A stretch of 64,000 nt of DNA from Epichloe hybrida. Its lineage: Eukaryota; Ascomycota; Sordariomycetes; Hypocreales; Clavicipitaceae. The stretch spans positions 124,001 through 188,000 of the forward strand of contig JAFEKR010000054.1 of assembly GCA_019022495.1 (NCBI GenBank), in the 5' to 3' direction. The position numbers and the translations under genes are program-made. Numbering within the stretch: position 1 is the stretch's first letter; every line of letters starts with the position of its first letter. The notes below the pieces were generated by a model. The model was given only the letters and a program-made list of their open reading frames with translations, ran no database searches and was not told where the DNA came from. Below, one piece after another: positions 49,241 through 61,745 of the stretch.

Positions 49241-50541
49241 TATAAGGGCTTGGGCTTTGCCTTAGCATTTACTATAGTATACATAAGTAAAAATAGTCCT
49301 AAGTAAGCTAGGACATAGAAAAAGGGGCTAATATAAGGTAGCTAGGGGGTATAAGAGGCACTAGTATAAATAGGTCTTTTACTTTTTTTCTTTATCTCTT
49401 TAAGTTTCTTAATATTATATTAATACCTTATTATAGTTACCTAAGGGCTAGTTTATATTAATTAAGAAACTTCCTTTAGTCTTTATAACAGCTACTAAAA
49501 GATATAATAAATATACTAATAAATATAATAAGTATACTTTAACTATAGAATTAACTTAGCTAAGAGATATTAACTTCTTGATTTAATACTATAGTATTAC
49601 TATTAGCTAAATAAGCTTAATTTAAGATACTTTGACTTATACTAGGTAAGTAAATAGTAAAGCTTAAATACCTTTAGTAATAAGTAATTATAAATGATAT
49701 AAAACCCTTAACTTAACTACTCCTTATAGCTTAGCCTAGTACTTTAATAGTTAATCTTATATTATTTCTTATCTTTAACTTAGTTCTTTTTAAATTAAAG
49801 TAAATTAAAAACTAATTCTTATAAGTAACTTATATAATAATAATAAAGCTTAATTTACTATATAAAGGCTTTTATAATATATAAGTTATAAGTAAATAAG
49901 GACTTTATTAATACTAATAAAAATAAAATAAAAATATTTATTTATTAAAACTTTTTTTTAAGGTATAGTCCTAGGTAATTACTTACTTTAAGTAAGGTAA
50001 TATTATTAATTTTAACCTTATTACCTTCCTAGAATATCTTAAAACTATATTTTTTAATTTATATAAAGGAAAAATAGCCTTTATAAAGCTTAATTAGTTA
50101 AAATAAGGACTAAAAAAGCTATTTTTTATATTTTTTATTTACTTTATATAAAAGCTTATACTAGTAAAATAGAAATACTAGGGAAATAATATAAAGCTAG
50201 TAAAGCTTTAATATATATTTAATAAGTATTTAAAAGAAATTAATATAATGAAAATATTAGCTAAAGTAATTAGTATATAGCTATTATATAGTACTATAAA
50301 ATTATAGTTAATTCTAAAGCCTTTACCTTAAAGAATAAGTACTAGTTTTAATATAAGCTATAGTAAGCTAAGCCTATACCTTAAACTAACTATAAGGGTA
50401 ATATACTAATAACTAAGGTTTATATAGCTAGGACTTAGCTAAGGAAGTAAAATAAGCTAGCTAAGAAAAAAAAAAGGCTAAAGGTTGTTATAAATATATT
50501 ATAAGTAAAATAAGTATTAAAAGTAAAGTTAGCTAAATATT
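49241..50541. other. RIPed unassigned stretch
   Basis: AT-rich text. A forward frame with a lysine-rich tail (about 50,340-50,530, with an AKKKKR run) suggests an old transposase or gag end, but no catalytic motif is visible. I cannot assign it. Confidence 0.35.
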
Positions 50542-50581
50542 ATTGATTTTTAATTTTTTTTTTACCTCATTGGTTATAGCC
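50542..50581 (-). mobile_element. Mini-retroposon tail, cut by a hAT-like end
   Basis: The 3' tail of the mini-retroposon is present on the minus strand up to GGTTATAGC. At that point the CAGAATATTG end of the hAT-like element begins. The sharp junction inside a known repeat defines the hAT terminus at 50,582. Confidence 0.6.
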
Positions 50582-51114
50582 AGAATATTGCACTATAATG
50601 TGTAATGTAGTGTAGTTTTTGTATTGTAGTGTAGTAACTACACTACAAACTACACTAACTATAAGTGAAAAAAAACTATAATATAATATAATATAAATTT
50701 TCTTCCCTAAATTACACTAACTATAAATACTATAAATATAGTATTAGACTTTTTATTAGTTATTAGTATTAAAGCTATTAAAAGAAAGCTAGTTATATAA
50801 AAGCTTTTATTATTAACTATTTTATTTAATTAGTTATAGAATTTATAATTTTATTTTATTTTAATAATTTTACTATAACTAAGTAAGGTTATATATAAGA
50901 TTATACCTTTTTAATAATACTATTTAACTTAATACTTTATTTTACTAATATAACTTGAAGAAAAACCTTCTTATTATATTATTTACTATTTCTATGAATT
51001 ATTTTATATTTCTATAAATTATTATTATTACTTATTTAAAAAAGAACAATAAACTAATGTAATTAATGTAATTAAATAAAATTAACTAATAATAAACTTA
51101 ATATAAGTAGCTTA

Positions 51115-51325
51115 TTATAGCCTATTATAGCCTATTATAGCTTATAATAGCTTATACTAGCTTATACTAGCTTATACTAGCTTATACTAGCTTATACTAG
51201 CTTATACTAGCTTATAATAGCTTATAATAGCTTATAATAGCTTATAATAGCTTATAATAGCTTATAATAGCTTATAATAGCTTATAATAGCTTATAATAG
51301 CTTATAATAGTTTATAATAACACTT
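51115..51325. repeat. 10-bp tandem array, CTTATAATAG / CTTATACTAG
   Basis: About 20 head-to-tail decamers, in blocks of one variant followed by the other. The same decamer forms an array at 61,222-61,390 and a short one near 18,515-18,570, always in the same relative place inside hAT-like copies. Confidence 0.85.
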
Positions 51326-51379
51326 ATTATATTAATTCTAACTTATTAATTAAAGAGAACCCAATATTATTTTAAAAAT

Positions 51380-52900
51380 AGGTTAAACTAATAGTAATTA
51401 AGGTTATTAAAGCTATTATAGCTATTATAATAATTATAATACATTATTTAAACCAAGTTCCTAGTATTAGTCCTAAAATAAGTTAAACTCATTATAATTA
51501 GGGTTAATAGGGCTATTATAACTATAATAATAATTATAATATATTATTTTAACGTAAATCCTAGTGTTAGTTCTAAAAAAAGGTTGTACTTATTATTGAT
51601 TTTTAATTTTTTTTACCTCATTATTTATAGCTAATGCATCTGATTTTTTATAACATAATTACTAGCAATACCTAGCTAGTAAAATAATTAATAACTAAAT
51701 ACTTAGATCTATAGTAATACATAAGCTTAAAGGTTATAAATATAGGGGGCTATAAGGTTAGAGCAAAGTTTATAATAAACTTTATAGTTACGTTAGCATA
51801 AGATATAGTTATAATTTATAACTATAGTTAAACTTAAATTTATTTAAGATTTACTTATAGTATAAATTAATATAATTCCCTATTCCTTTATAACTATGTT
51901 TGTTCTATCTCTCTATATCTCTTTTATCTTGTAGCTTACCACTTGTGCTTTAAAGCTCTAAGGCAAACCAAACACAACTTATCCTCACTTGTAATCGCTA
52001 GGTAAGTTCTGCGTAACCAATTGACTAATTAACTCTTGACTAATTAGACAATAGCATGGCTAAGGGTAACTAAAAGCTAGGGGCAATAACCACTAGGCTA
52101 TAGAACCTTTAGGCTATCTAAAAAGCTAATAAAAATCCTAATTAAAAGGAAATCAAGAAAACTAAAGAAAATATAAAGGAATTTAAGAAAAGTAAGAATA
52201 AGAAAGGGAATAAAAAACTAGAGAAAAAGGCTAGATATTTAGAAAAGATATTAAAAAACATAGAGCTTTAATCATTTAAGCAGTTTTACCTTGTGCTTAG
52301 GAGGGGTTAAACTTATTATAATTAAGGTTATTAAAGCTATTATAGCTATTATAATAATTATAATACATTATTTAAACCAAGTTCCTAGTATTAGTCCTAA
52401 AATAGATTAAACTTATTATAATTAGAGTTAATAGGGCTATTATAACTATAATAATAATTATAATATATTATTTTAACGTAAATCCTAGTGTTAGTTCTAA
52501 AAAAAGGTTAAACTTATTATAATTAAGGTTATTAGAGTTATTATAGTTACTATAGTAATTATAATATATAAAATAAAAGTGAGTCTTACTATTAGCTTTA
52601 AAAATAGGTTAAACTCATTATAAGTAAGGTTTTTAGAGTTATTATAACTTTATAAGTTCCTATAGTAATTATAGTATATTAGATAAAAGTGGGTCCTTAC
52701 ATTATTTCTAAAAATAAGTTTAACTAATTATAATTAAGGTTATTAGAGCATTTATGGTTATTTAAGTAATTATAGTATATTAAATAAAAGTTTCCTTAAA
52801 ATAGGCTAAAGTAATTATAATTAAGGTTATTAAGGTTATTATAGTTATTATAATAATTATAGTATTATATTTAAAATTGGGTTGTAGTATTATTACTTAA
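51380..52900. repeat. Tandem units of about 115 bp, interrupted
   Basis: Units start GGTTAAACTTATTATAATTA and contain TTATAATAATTATAAT and CCTAGTRTTAG. Two units precede and at least four, increasingly diverged, follow the retroposon at 51,597-52,310. Confidence 0.7.
51597..52310 (-). mobile_element. 714-bp retroposon, apparently full length
   Basis: It is inserted in a tandem unit and flanked by the 9-bp direct repeat ACTTATTAT (51,588-51,596 and 52,311-52,319). On its sense (minus) strand it begins TTAACCCCTCCTAAGCAC and ends in the A-rich tail shared with the mini-retroposons at 20,744 and 28,282. A tRNA A-box-like stretch (TAGCCTAGTGGTTATTGC) is at 52,100-52,083, about 210 bases from the 5' end; no good B box follows. 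The central part keeps CpG/CpA. No open frame of note, so it is more SINE-like than LINE-like. Confidence 0.6.
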
Positions 52901-53582
52901 AATAAGCTTAACTTATTTTTATAGCATAATTTAGTTATATACTCTAATTTAAATAACACTATTAGTTATATATTAATACTCTTTAAATACTAGTATATTA
53001 TATTTCTTCTATATATATTATAGTAATAAGATAAATAAAGGTACTATAGATAATTTTCTAAACCTTTAGTATTATTAAGCTAAAGAAAATGTTAAATTAG
53101 TTTTAATAGTAAATAAATAGCTTAAGCTATTTAAAAGTTCTTATTATATTATTAATAATATTTAGGAACTAAATATTAATCTTATTAACTTCTAGTTTAT
53201 TATTTAGATTTATTAATTAATTAATTAGCTTTATTATTTTAGTTTAGGGTATTTTTTTAATTAAAAAATATTATAATAATTTGTAGAAATAGAAAATAAT
53301 TTCTAGTAATAGTAAAAAATATAATTAGAATGTCTTTCTTAGAGTTATATTAGTAAAATAAAGTATTAAATATAATAGTATCGTTAGAAAGTTAGAATAT
53401 TATATATTAACCTAGTTATAGTAAAATCCTTAAAATAAAATAATATTATAAATTATGTAACTAATTAGATAAAATGCCTAATAATACAAGCTTTGTAGTA
53501 ATATAAATAAGAAAAATCCATAGAAAAATATTTATTAATTATATATAAGGTTTCTATTTTTAGTAATAATTACATGTAATTG

Positions 53583-53619
53583 TGTAGTTATAGTTGTAAT
53601 TATTACAACTATAACTACA
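53583..53619. other. Perfect hairpin, 18-bp arms with one-base centre
   Basis: TGTAGTTATAGTTGTAAT is followed by T and then its exact complement. Symmetry continues imperfectly outward (ATGTAATT...AATTACAT). It lies in the ATTAC-rich terminus of a hAT-like element. Confidence 0.9.
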
Positions 53620-53734
53620 ATTAATTACATATAGCTAGCAATTATAATTAATTAATTACAAGCTAGTAACAATTACACTACAATTACATGCTACCCCCCA
53701 AAAACTACATTAATTACACTACATACAATCCTCT

Positions 53735-56050
53735 GCAAGCTACTAAATTAATCGATAACTAAATCTTTAATAAAGCTAGTAAATCTCCCTTTTTAATAGG
53801 TAAAAAGCAGTAGTTTCTCTTACCTCTAGACACCACTAAGGGTAGCCTTATTTATATATAATAGGTATAGTCTTATTATTCTAAATTAATATATTAGTAA
53901 GGTTATTAATCTTAACCTTAATATTATTTATATTAATAAGGAAGAAAAGAAAAGGTATAGTAATATTAAGAATATAGAAGTTAATTTAACTAAGCTTTAT
54001 AGGTATAAAAATAATACTATATATTATTACTAATATAGTACTAAAGCTAGTCACTTCTAGGTTATAAGGTTTAATCTTTAATAATAGTATTAATCTTAAT
54101 AGAGCTCTAGCCTATGCTAGACTAGTAGTTAATTTACCTAAGGCTTCTATATCTAGTATAATTCCTTTAAAGACCTCTTTAAAATAGTATCCTTTAAATA
54201 TATAGCAAATTAAATTATCCTTATTAAAAGCCTCTTTAAGGTATAGCTTTTACTTAAGTAAGGTGTGTTAAAAAGCCTTATTTTTAAGTATTATAAGGAT
54301 ATCAATATTGTCTATTATTTATAATCCTAAGTAAAAGAATTATATAATACTAAGGTATACCTTTAATAATAGCTTTTCCTTAATATTATTATTATTATTA
54401 TCTTAGGCCTAAGTATAAGTCTTAAGCTATATCTCCTAGTCTTTTACTTTCTTTATCTTAGGGTTATTATTACCTTTAAATAAAGTAAGAAATACTTAGA
54501 ACTTCTTCTTTATAAGGGATAAGTAATAATTCTTACTAGCTTATTATCTCTCTTTCTCTTTCTAATACTTAGTATTAGTATAGTTTAATACCTAGTAGTT
54601 ACTTTTACTATAAATAAAATATTACTTAGGTTATTTAAAGTTACTATAATAACCTTCTTTTCCTTAGTTTTTTAAAATTTATTAGCTATATTAGTAATTT
54701 ATAAATATTACCTTTAATAAGTCTTTATCTTAATACTAGTAGTATTAGTTACTTCTTATATTACTCTTTATAATTATAATTAACTTATAAAGATTACTAG
54801 TAAGGTTCTTAAAGCCTAGTATATATATATACTTTATTACCTAATTTTTAAGGATACTAAAGACTATATTTAAGGTTTACTTATAAAGCTTTATATTTAC
54901 TATATTAAAGGGGTATAGCTCTTTATAAACTCTCTTTAAGGTAGTTAATAAAATCTTAAGGTATTTAAGCTTACTTTTTTTAGCGTTTTAAGTAATAATA
55001 TTATTAAGGGTTATATTACTTTATTTATAATAATAAAACTCTTAATTACTCTTTATTTTAAAGTATTAATAGATATTTATAATTATTTTTTATAAGAGAT
55101 GTTCTTACTAATAAGATAATTAAGGAAATACTATTTTATATCTTCTATTAATATAATAACAAATACTTTACTAAAATATAACTTAAGGAGGTTAATTTAG
55201 TTATATTTACTCTTAAAAAGTATAAGCTTTAGTATAAGAAAGTTATATAACTTTTTACTATACTAATTACTATTCTTATATATCTTTATAAGCTTAGATA
55301 TTTTCTTTATAATTTATTTATCTAAAGAAAAGGTTTAAGAAAAGAAAGTAAGCTATTAAGAGTTAAACTCCTAATATAACTAAGATTATTATAAGGGTTT
55401 TTATAAAGGATATAGTAATTATTCCTTTAAGAGTAAGGAATATTAAGGAAGGTCTTTAAGGTAATAGCTTATAAGGGTTATATATAAGGTAATTTAGGAG
55501 ATTATAACTTATCTCTTAGCTATAGTATTATTATTATCTCTTAAAGTATATATTCTAAAGCTATTAAAATAGGAAAGCTTACTTCTTAGCTAATATAAAT
55601 ATTATTATCTTATAAAGAGCTTTATAGCTTTCTTATAAGCTTATTAGTAACTCTTTTAAATATATTCTTAGTTTAGCCTTTAAAATTTCTTTAAAGTTTT
55701 TCTAAAGTTTTTCTTCTTACTAATTCTAATACTTACTAGTATAAATAAACCTTATAATCTAATTATTAAGCTTAGGCTATATAGTAGTCTCTAAGTCTAG
55801 TTAGGTAAGTTTTTCCTAGTTTTTTATAAGTATAAATAAATATAGCTATAGTTACCTTAGTAAACTATTTTTTTCTAGTCTTTTAAAAGCTATTACTAAA
55901 GATCTTTAAAGTACCTTAGTATTAGGGGAAGTAAGGTAAGAAGTCTATTTTATTAATAGTTTAATATTTAATTTTATTCTCTTTTTAAGAAGGGTTTAGT
56001 TTTCCTAAATAATTAAAATAAGCTAAATAGAAGTATAATAATAGTGTAAT
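53735..56050 (-). mobile_element. RIP-degraded Ty1/Copia fragment (protease side)
   Basis: Minus-strand reading at about 54,200-53,800 gives the fungal Copia protease pattern: a decayed IDTGA (read ILDIEA), then ITIPFLF and INNLTNILI, ending near a GYP*W (normally GHPWL) block. Gag would occupy 54,420-55,950 and is only suggested by lysine-rich text. The rest of pol is missing, cut off at about 53,735 next to the hAT-like terminus. Confidence 0.65.
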
Positions 56051-56087
56051 TTTCTATACATATTAAGCAAGGTAAACTAAGTAAAGT

Positions 56088-56279
56088 CTAAAAGATAGGT
56101 AAAATAGAAAAAACAGGAAAAAAGAGAATAAACAAAACAACCGAAATAAATAAAATAAACAGGGCAGAATAAACAAGATAAACAATAGGATAAATAGGAT
56201 TAATAGGACAAATAGGATAAATAAAGGGAAATGACAAAAACAATAGAAAAAGGGTAAAAGAGGGAAAAATAGGCTGCAA
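56088..56279. repeat. Purine-rich low-complexity repeat
   Basis: Degenerate tandem units (AGGATAAATA, AATAAACA) produce a 63-codon minus-strand frame rich in Pro, Ile, Phe and Leu. The frame is a product of the repeat, not a gene. Unlike its neighbours it contains many CpA, so it is not RIPed. Confidence 0.7.
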
Positions 56280-56299
56280 AGATAGCGTAGAAGTAAAAA

Positions 56300-59200
56300 T
56301 AACTTAACTATACGTAATATATGTTATAGACTCGAGCTATAAGCTTAGGTTAAGTTAGGCTCCGGAAAGTACGCGGACTATGTGCGGCGAGGTTAGAGCT
56401 ATACGTAAACCACATATAGGCTATATATAAGCTACTATAAATCTAAGCGCTATATAACCCTTAGTATAGTTCTTTTCTTTTTTTATAAGAATAATATTCT
56501 TACATTAAATGCTTATAAGTAATAGCTATAAGGCTAGTTTATTATATATATTATTCTTTACTATAGGAATATATTAATAAGTAAATATACTATTACTACT
56601 AAATAGGATAAATACTAATAAGTTAGTAATATTATAATACTTATTTAAATAGTAAGCTAAGTAAATTAAGTACTTAACTAATAAGTAAGATATAATACTT
56701 ATACTAATTTAGCTTAAATAAAAGCCCTTTTCTATAAAACCCCCTTTTAATAGTAATAGGGTTTAATTTATAGCTTAGAAAGGCCTTATAGCTTATAAGT
56801 TACTTATAAATAAGGATTTTATTAGTAATAAGTAAGACTAGTAGTGCTTTATTTACTAAAACCTATTACCTAGAGTTTAGGTATAAGTTATACCTTTCTT
56901 TAAAAAGGGCTATTTACTTAATTATAGCTTAGGTTAGTTACTTAAGTACTTAGAGGAGATATTTGATAACCCTTACTAATAATAAATAGCAATTATAAAA
57001 CTTAATTAGTTGATATAATAATAAAAAAAGTAATTTAGTAACTTCTATATTTAGTTTAAATAAAAATTAGCTTTAGCTAAGAGGCTTAATTAGTTAAATA
57101 TAGTAAAGTTATTTAAGCTATATATAGTGCTTAATAAGTAAATAAAGGACTATAGTATAGGTTAAGATATACCTTAAGCTAATTACCTAACTATAATAGC
57201 TTACTATTAAAGTATTATACTAAATATTAAGTCTTACTAATTAGAGAAAAGACACTAGATATAAAAACATAGTAATTAGGTACCTAACCTAAATAAGACT
57301 AAGATATATAATAAGAATATGCTAATAATAGATATTTAATTTATAGGTATAATAAGAAACTAGTAAGGCTCTAGAAAGTTAGTTAAAATACTAGAAGTTA
57401 GGTAATAAGAATAATAGTAAGTAAGCTAACTAGGTTACTTAAGATATCTTTAATATATACTATAATAATAGTAAATATTTATAATATAGCTTCTCTAAGC
57501 ACTTTACTATAGTATACTTTTTATAACTTACTATTTAACTATAAAAGAAGTCTTTTATAAATATTTATAATATAAAGAATATAGCCTTTATTAATTTAAA
57601 TATTAAGTCTATAAAGTAATTAGAAAAACAGTAACCCTATTATTAAGTTATTTAATAAGGGATAGGAGAAGGGAGTATAAAGAGGCTTTATAGTATATAG
57701 TTATTACTAATAAGGATTATAAAGAGATTTAGAATAATATAGATTTATCTTTATTTTTAGTTCTTACTTTAATTAATAAGATTACCTTTATAGATATTTA
57801 AGTTAATATAAGTTATAATTACTATACTACTATAAGTAAACACTTAGTCTAAAAGCTCTAGTTAAAATGCCTCTTTTTTCTAACTAAGAGATTAGTTTAT
57901 ATAGCTATTAGTATAAAATAAGGGGGAAAAGAGAGCTATAAGAAGTTATTATATATTATATATATAGTCTATCTTTAGCTAGATTTAAATAGATAAGAAA
58001 CACTAATTATAGTCTATATAATCCTAGTATACTAGAAATAAAATAAAATAAAATAAACTTAAATATACTATAGTAATAAGTATATATAGGATTAGTAAAT
58101 AGGTTATAAATATAAGCTATAGTTAATAAGAAAGTTAATTAACTTATAGTATTTATTTTAGGTTTAACCTTTATAAGTATAGTATACTAAGTAAAGAGAT
58201 AAAAAAAGTATATTTAGCTTTATACTATAAGCTTATAGGAAATTATATTTATCTTATAAATTAATATAGCCTTAAAGGCTATAAAGAAAGAACTTTTTAC
58301 TTTCTTACTAAAGGTATTATAGGACTTTATAAACTTATTTTTAAAGAGTAAGGTAAATATTTTATAACTATACTAAGGGAAGTTAAATTACTATATTTAC
58401 CTTAAGTATAATATAAATAAAAATAAACCTAAGCTACTATAAGTACCTTTATATAATATACCTTAGGAGTATTTACTAGAGATTTAAAAATAAGTAATAG
58501 ACTTAATAAATAAGGGTTAGATTTAAGCTAGTTTATTATTAGTAATAGCCTTAGTATTATTAGTAAAGAAACCTAGTAATAGTTAGAGATTTTATATAAA
58601 CTATTATATACTTAATAAGATTATAAAACAAGATTACTACCCCTTATTACTACTAAAGGAAATATTATATTTATTATTAAAGGTAAGGTAATTTATAAAG
58701 CTAAATATATAATTTAAATTTTACTATATATATATTACTAAAGGTAAGGAATACTAGACTATATTTTATATAAGATTTAGCTTATTTAAGTAATTAGTAT
58801 ATCTCTTTAAGTTAGTAAGTATATTAGTAACTTTCTAAAGATATATTAATAGTATATTAAGTAATATCCTTAAAGATTATATTATTACTTATCTTAATAA
58901 TATATTAGTTTACTTAAGTAAATTATACAAGAACTATATATAAAAGGTTTCTAGTATACTATTTAAGCTATAATAAAGGGGCCTAAATCTAGATATTAAG
59001 AAGTATATCTTTATAACTAAGGAGGTTAAGTACCTTAGGTTTATTATCTAAGTAAGAAAAGTAATTTACCTAGATAAGGAGAAAATTATAGTAATCTAGG
59101 ACTAGGAGGTACTAATAAAGGTCTAGGGAGTTTATAGGTTTCTTAGCTTTACTAACTTCTATTATAATTTTATACTAAATTTCTTAGATATAGTAAGCCC

Positions 59201-61066
59201 CCTTATTAACTTAATAAAGAAAGAAGCTATATTTTACTAAATAAAAGAGTGTAATAAGGCTTTTAAAGTACTTAAAGTAGCCTTTATATTATACCTAATT
59301 CTAATATAGTAAGATTTTAAGAAGGAGATATTAGTAAAGGTAAATTACTTAGAAATAGTATTAAGGGGTTATCTCTCTTAGTTTAGTAATAATAGTATCT
59401 TATACCTAGTAGCTTACTATTTAGCTTAATTATAGCTTACTTAGTAAAATTATACTATTTATAATAAGAAGTTACTAGTAATTATTTCTTACCTTAAGGT
59501 ATAGTTAGCTAAGCTATAGAGTATAAGTAAGCTATTTATAATTTTAATAAACTATAAGAACTTAAAATACTTTATAGTGCTAAGGGATATATTAGAATAA
59601 TAAGTATATTAAGCTAAGACTCTAGTACTTTTTAATTTCTATTTATAATATAAACTAAGTATATAAGTAAAATAACCTAATATATTATTATAATATTATT
59701 TAGAAAGGCTAGAAATTAAGAAAGTAAAGACCTTAATAGTTTTATTTATAATAAGGCCTATAAAATCTAGCTTTAAAAAGGAATACTTATATATTTACCT
59801 TATGCTTATTTTAGTAATAAAGGGGGTTATTATAAATAATAGCCTAGCTATATTAAGAAGACCTCTTACTAGTAAGTTAATATTTATAGATATATACCTT
59901 TAGTCTTTATAGGACTAGTTTATAACCTAGGATAAGGCTTATAGGTTATAGCTTAATATAGTAGTAATAAAGGCTAGGAAATTCCTAGATATTACTAATA
60001 CTAGAGAGTAAATTATAAACTATTAGATTAGTATAAAAGGTATACTTTAATTCTAGGGGTAAATATAGGTTCCTAAATAAAAACTATTAACTATAATATT
60101 AATATAATAGGTTTATAACTTACTCTTATTAAGTTATATAGGCTAAAATATAACCTTTAAGGTGCTTTAAAGGGACTTTTATTAGCATAGTATATTATAA
60201 GATATAGCTTAGTTTATATAAAACTATTACTATTATAAAGGATAAAAAAGCTAGTAGCTATAATAAGGCTTATTAAAGCTAATTTCACTACCTAATAAGT
60301 ACTAGTTATAAATATCTATTAACTTTATAACTAAGCTACTAGCTTAGGATTAAAACTAGCTATAGTTCCTAATACTTATTATAAACTAGCTATCTAAGTA
60401 TATTTAGTTAAAGGTAATAATATTAATAAAGGCTAAAGTATATATAAAATAATTTAAGTATTACTAGTAGTAATTCTACAGGTTTCCTATATAAATTATT
60501 ATAAACTATAGGTTAGATTAGCTTAGTAGCTTCTAAACTAAGCTTTATAAGAAAGTTAGCACTTAATAACTACTCTTTATATTATATTACCTATAAATAG
60601 ATAGTAATATAAAAAGGGCTAACTAGGAAGTATAAGTAATACTATAAGTAATACTTTTATTCTCTTAATTTAAATAGCTAGACTATCTCCTAGTATACTA
60701 ATTAGTATTAAATAATAAGGATTTATTAGTAATAGAAGTAAGCGTAAATATAGCCTTATATAGTTTTAATATACTAGTAATCTAGGAATTATTACTAATA
60801 AGTCTATTCATAACCTTAGTACAGGGTAAGGCCTAGGATTTTTTATAATATCTTAAGAGTAATATAGATTTAATATAAGCTATAATAGCTTTTATATAGT
60901 AATACTAATAAGAAAATATAAATAGTAGTTATAGGCTTATAGAATAATTCTAGGTAAGGGACTATATATAATTAAGCCTTTAGAATATTAAGATAAACTA
61001 ACCCTATAAGAAGTTAGATTAGGTTATAGCTAAATATAAAGTGCTTAAAGTTCCTATACCTTTAAC
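56300..61066 (+). mobile_element. RIP-degraded Ty3/Gypsy element (second type)
   Basis: Forward reading shows gag-like text at about 56,700-57,600. Reverse transcriptase is near 58,600-59,200, where YLNNILVYL at 58,890 replaces YLDDILIYS, followed by a YLGFI block and a FLSFTNFYYNFI block (normally FLGFANFYRRFI). RNase H follows, and the integrase zinc-binding domain is at about 60,100-60,310 (TFKVLQRDFY, IAQF, YYYKGQKS, with histidines and cysteines partly lost). The un-RIPed 56,320-56,460 may be the 5' LTR. A 3' LTR was not found; the element ends at the hAT terminus at 61,067. Confidence 0.75.
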
Positions 61067-61221
61067 CAGAGCATTGCATTACATTACATTACATTACACC
61101 TAACCCCAAATATTACATTACATTACATTACATGTAATTATTTGTAATTATTTTTTTATTTTTCTCTTTAAGGTAAATGCTTTAATTATAAGCGTTAAGA
61201 GAGTATATATATACATATATA

Positions 61222-61390
61222 ATAGCTAATAATAGCTAATAATAGCTTATAATAGCTTATATTAGCTTATAATAGCTTATAATAGTTTATACTAGCTTAT
61301 ACTAGCTTATACTAGCTTATACTAGCTTATACTAGCTTATACTAGCTTATACTAGCTTATACTAGCTTATACTAGCTTATACTAGCTTAA
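61222..61390. repeat. 10-bp tandem array, CTTATACTAG type
   Basis: About 16 decamers, identical in unit to the array at 51,115-51,325. Confidence 0.85.
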
Positions 61391-61599
61391 TACTTATACT
61401 AGTCTAGCTTATAATAGCTTATATTACTTTATAATATTATTAGTGTTAAAGTTTAATAAAAAATAAAATATATAAATAAGAATATAAGTAAGTATAAGGG
61501 ATTTACTATAGGAAAAAGTAAATCTTTTAAGTATTTAGTATTTTAAGGTTTTTAAAAATATTAATATTATAAAAATACTTTCTCTTTTATGTTTTTTTA

Positions 61600-61745
61600 A
61601 ATAATAATAATAGTAAGATAATAATAGTAATAATAATAGTAATAATAATAGTAATAATAATAGTAATACTAATAGTAATACTAATAGTAATACTAATAGT
61701 TATAATAATAGTAATAATAATAGTTATACTAATAGTTATAATAAT
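61600..61745. repeat. Imperfect AAT/AGT microsatellite
   Basis: Tandem AATAATAGT and AATACTAATAGT units over about 145 bases, inside the non-coding 3' part of the hAT element. Confidence 0.8.

Larger units (their letters stand above)
50582..53731. mobile_element. hAT-like element, copy 2, with internal arrays and a retroposon insertion
   Basis: The left arm (50,582-51,065) matches the left arm of copy 1. The right arm is found inverted at about 53,260-53,500. The outermost 230 bases on the right (to CCTCTG at 53,731) come from a different version of the terminus. Between the arms are a 10-bp tandem array (51,115-51,325), about 115-bp tandem units (51,380-52,900) and the retroposon at 51,597-52,310. 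No transposase was found. The octamers flanking the two ends do not match, so the element may be a recombinant. Confidence 0.5.

Noticed and set aside
51115..51325. CRISPR-like array
   Set aside because: The units are contiguous decamers without spacers, in a eukaryotic transposon.
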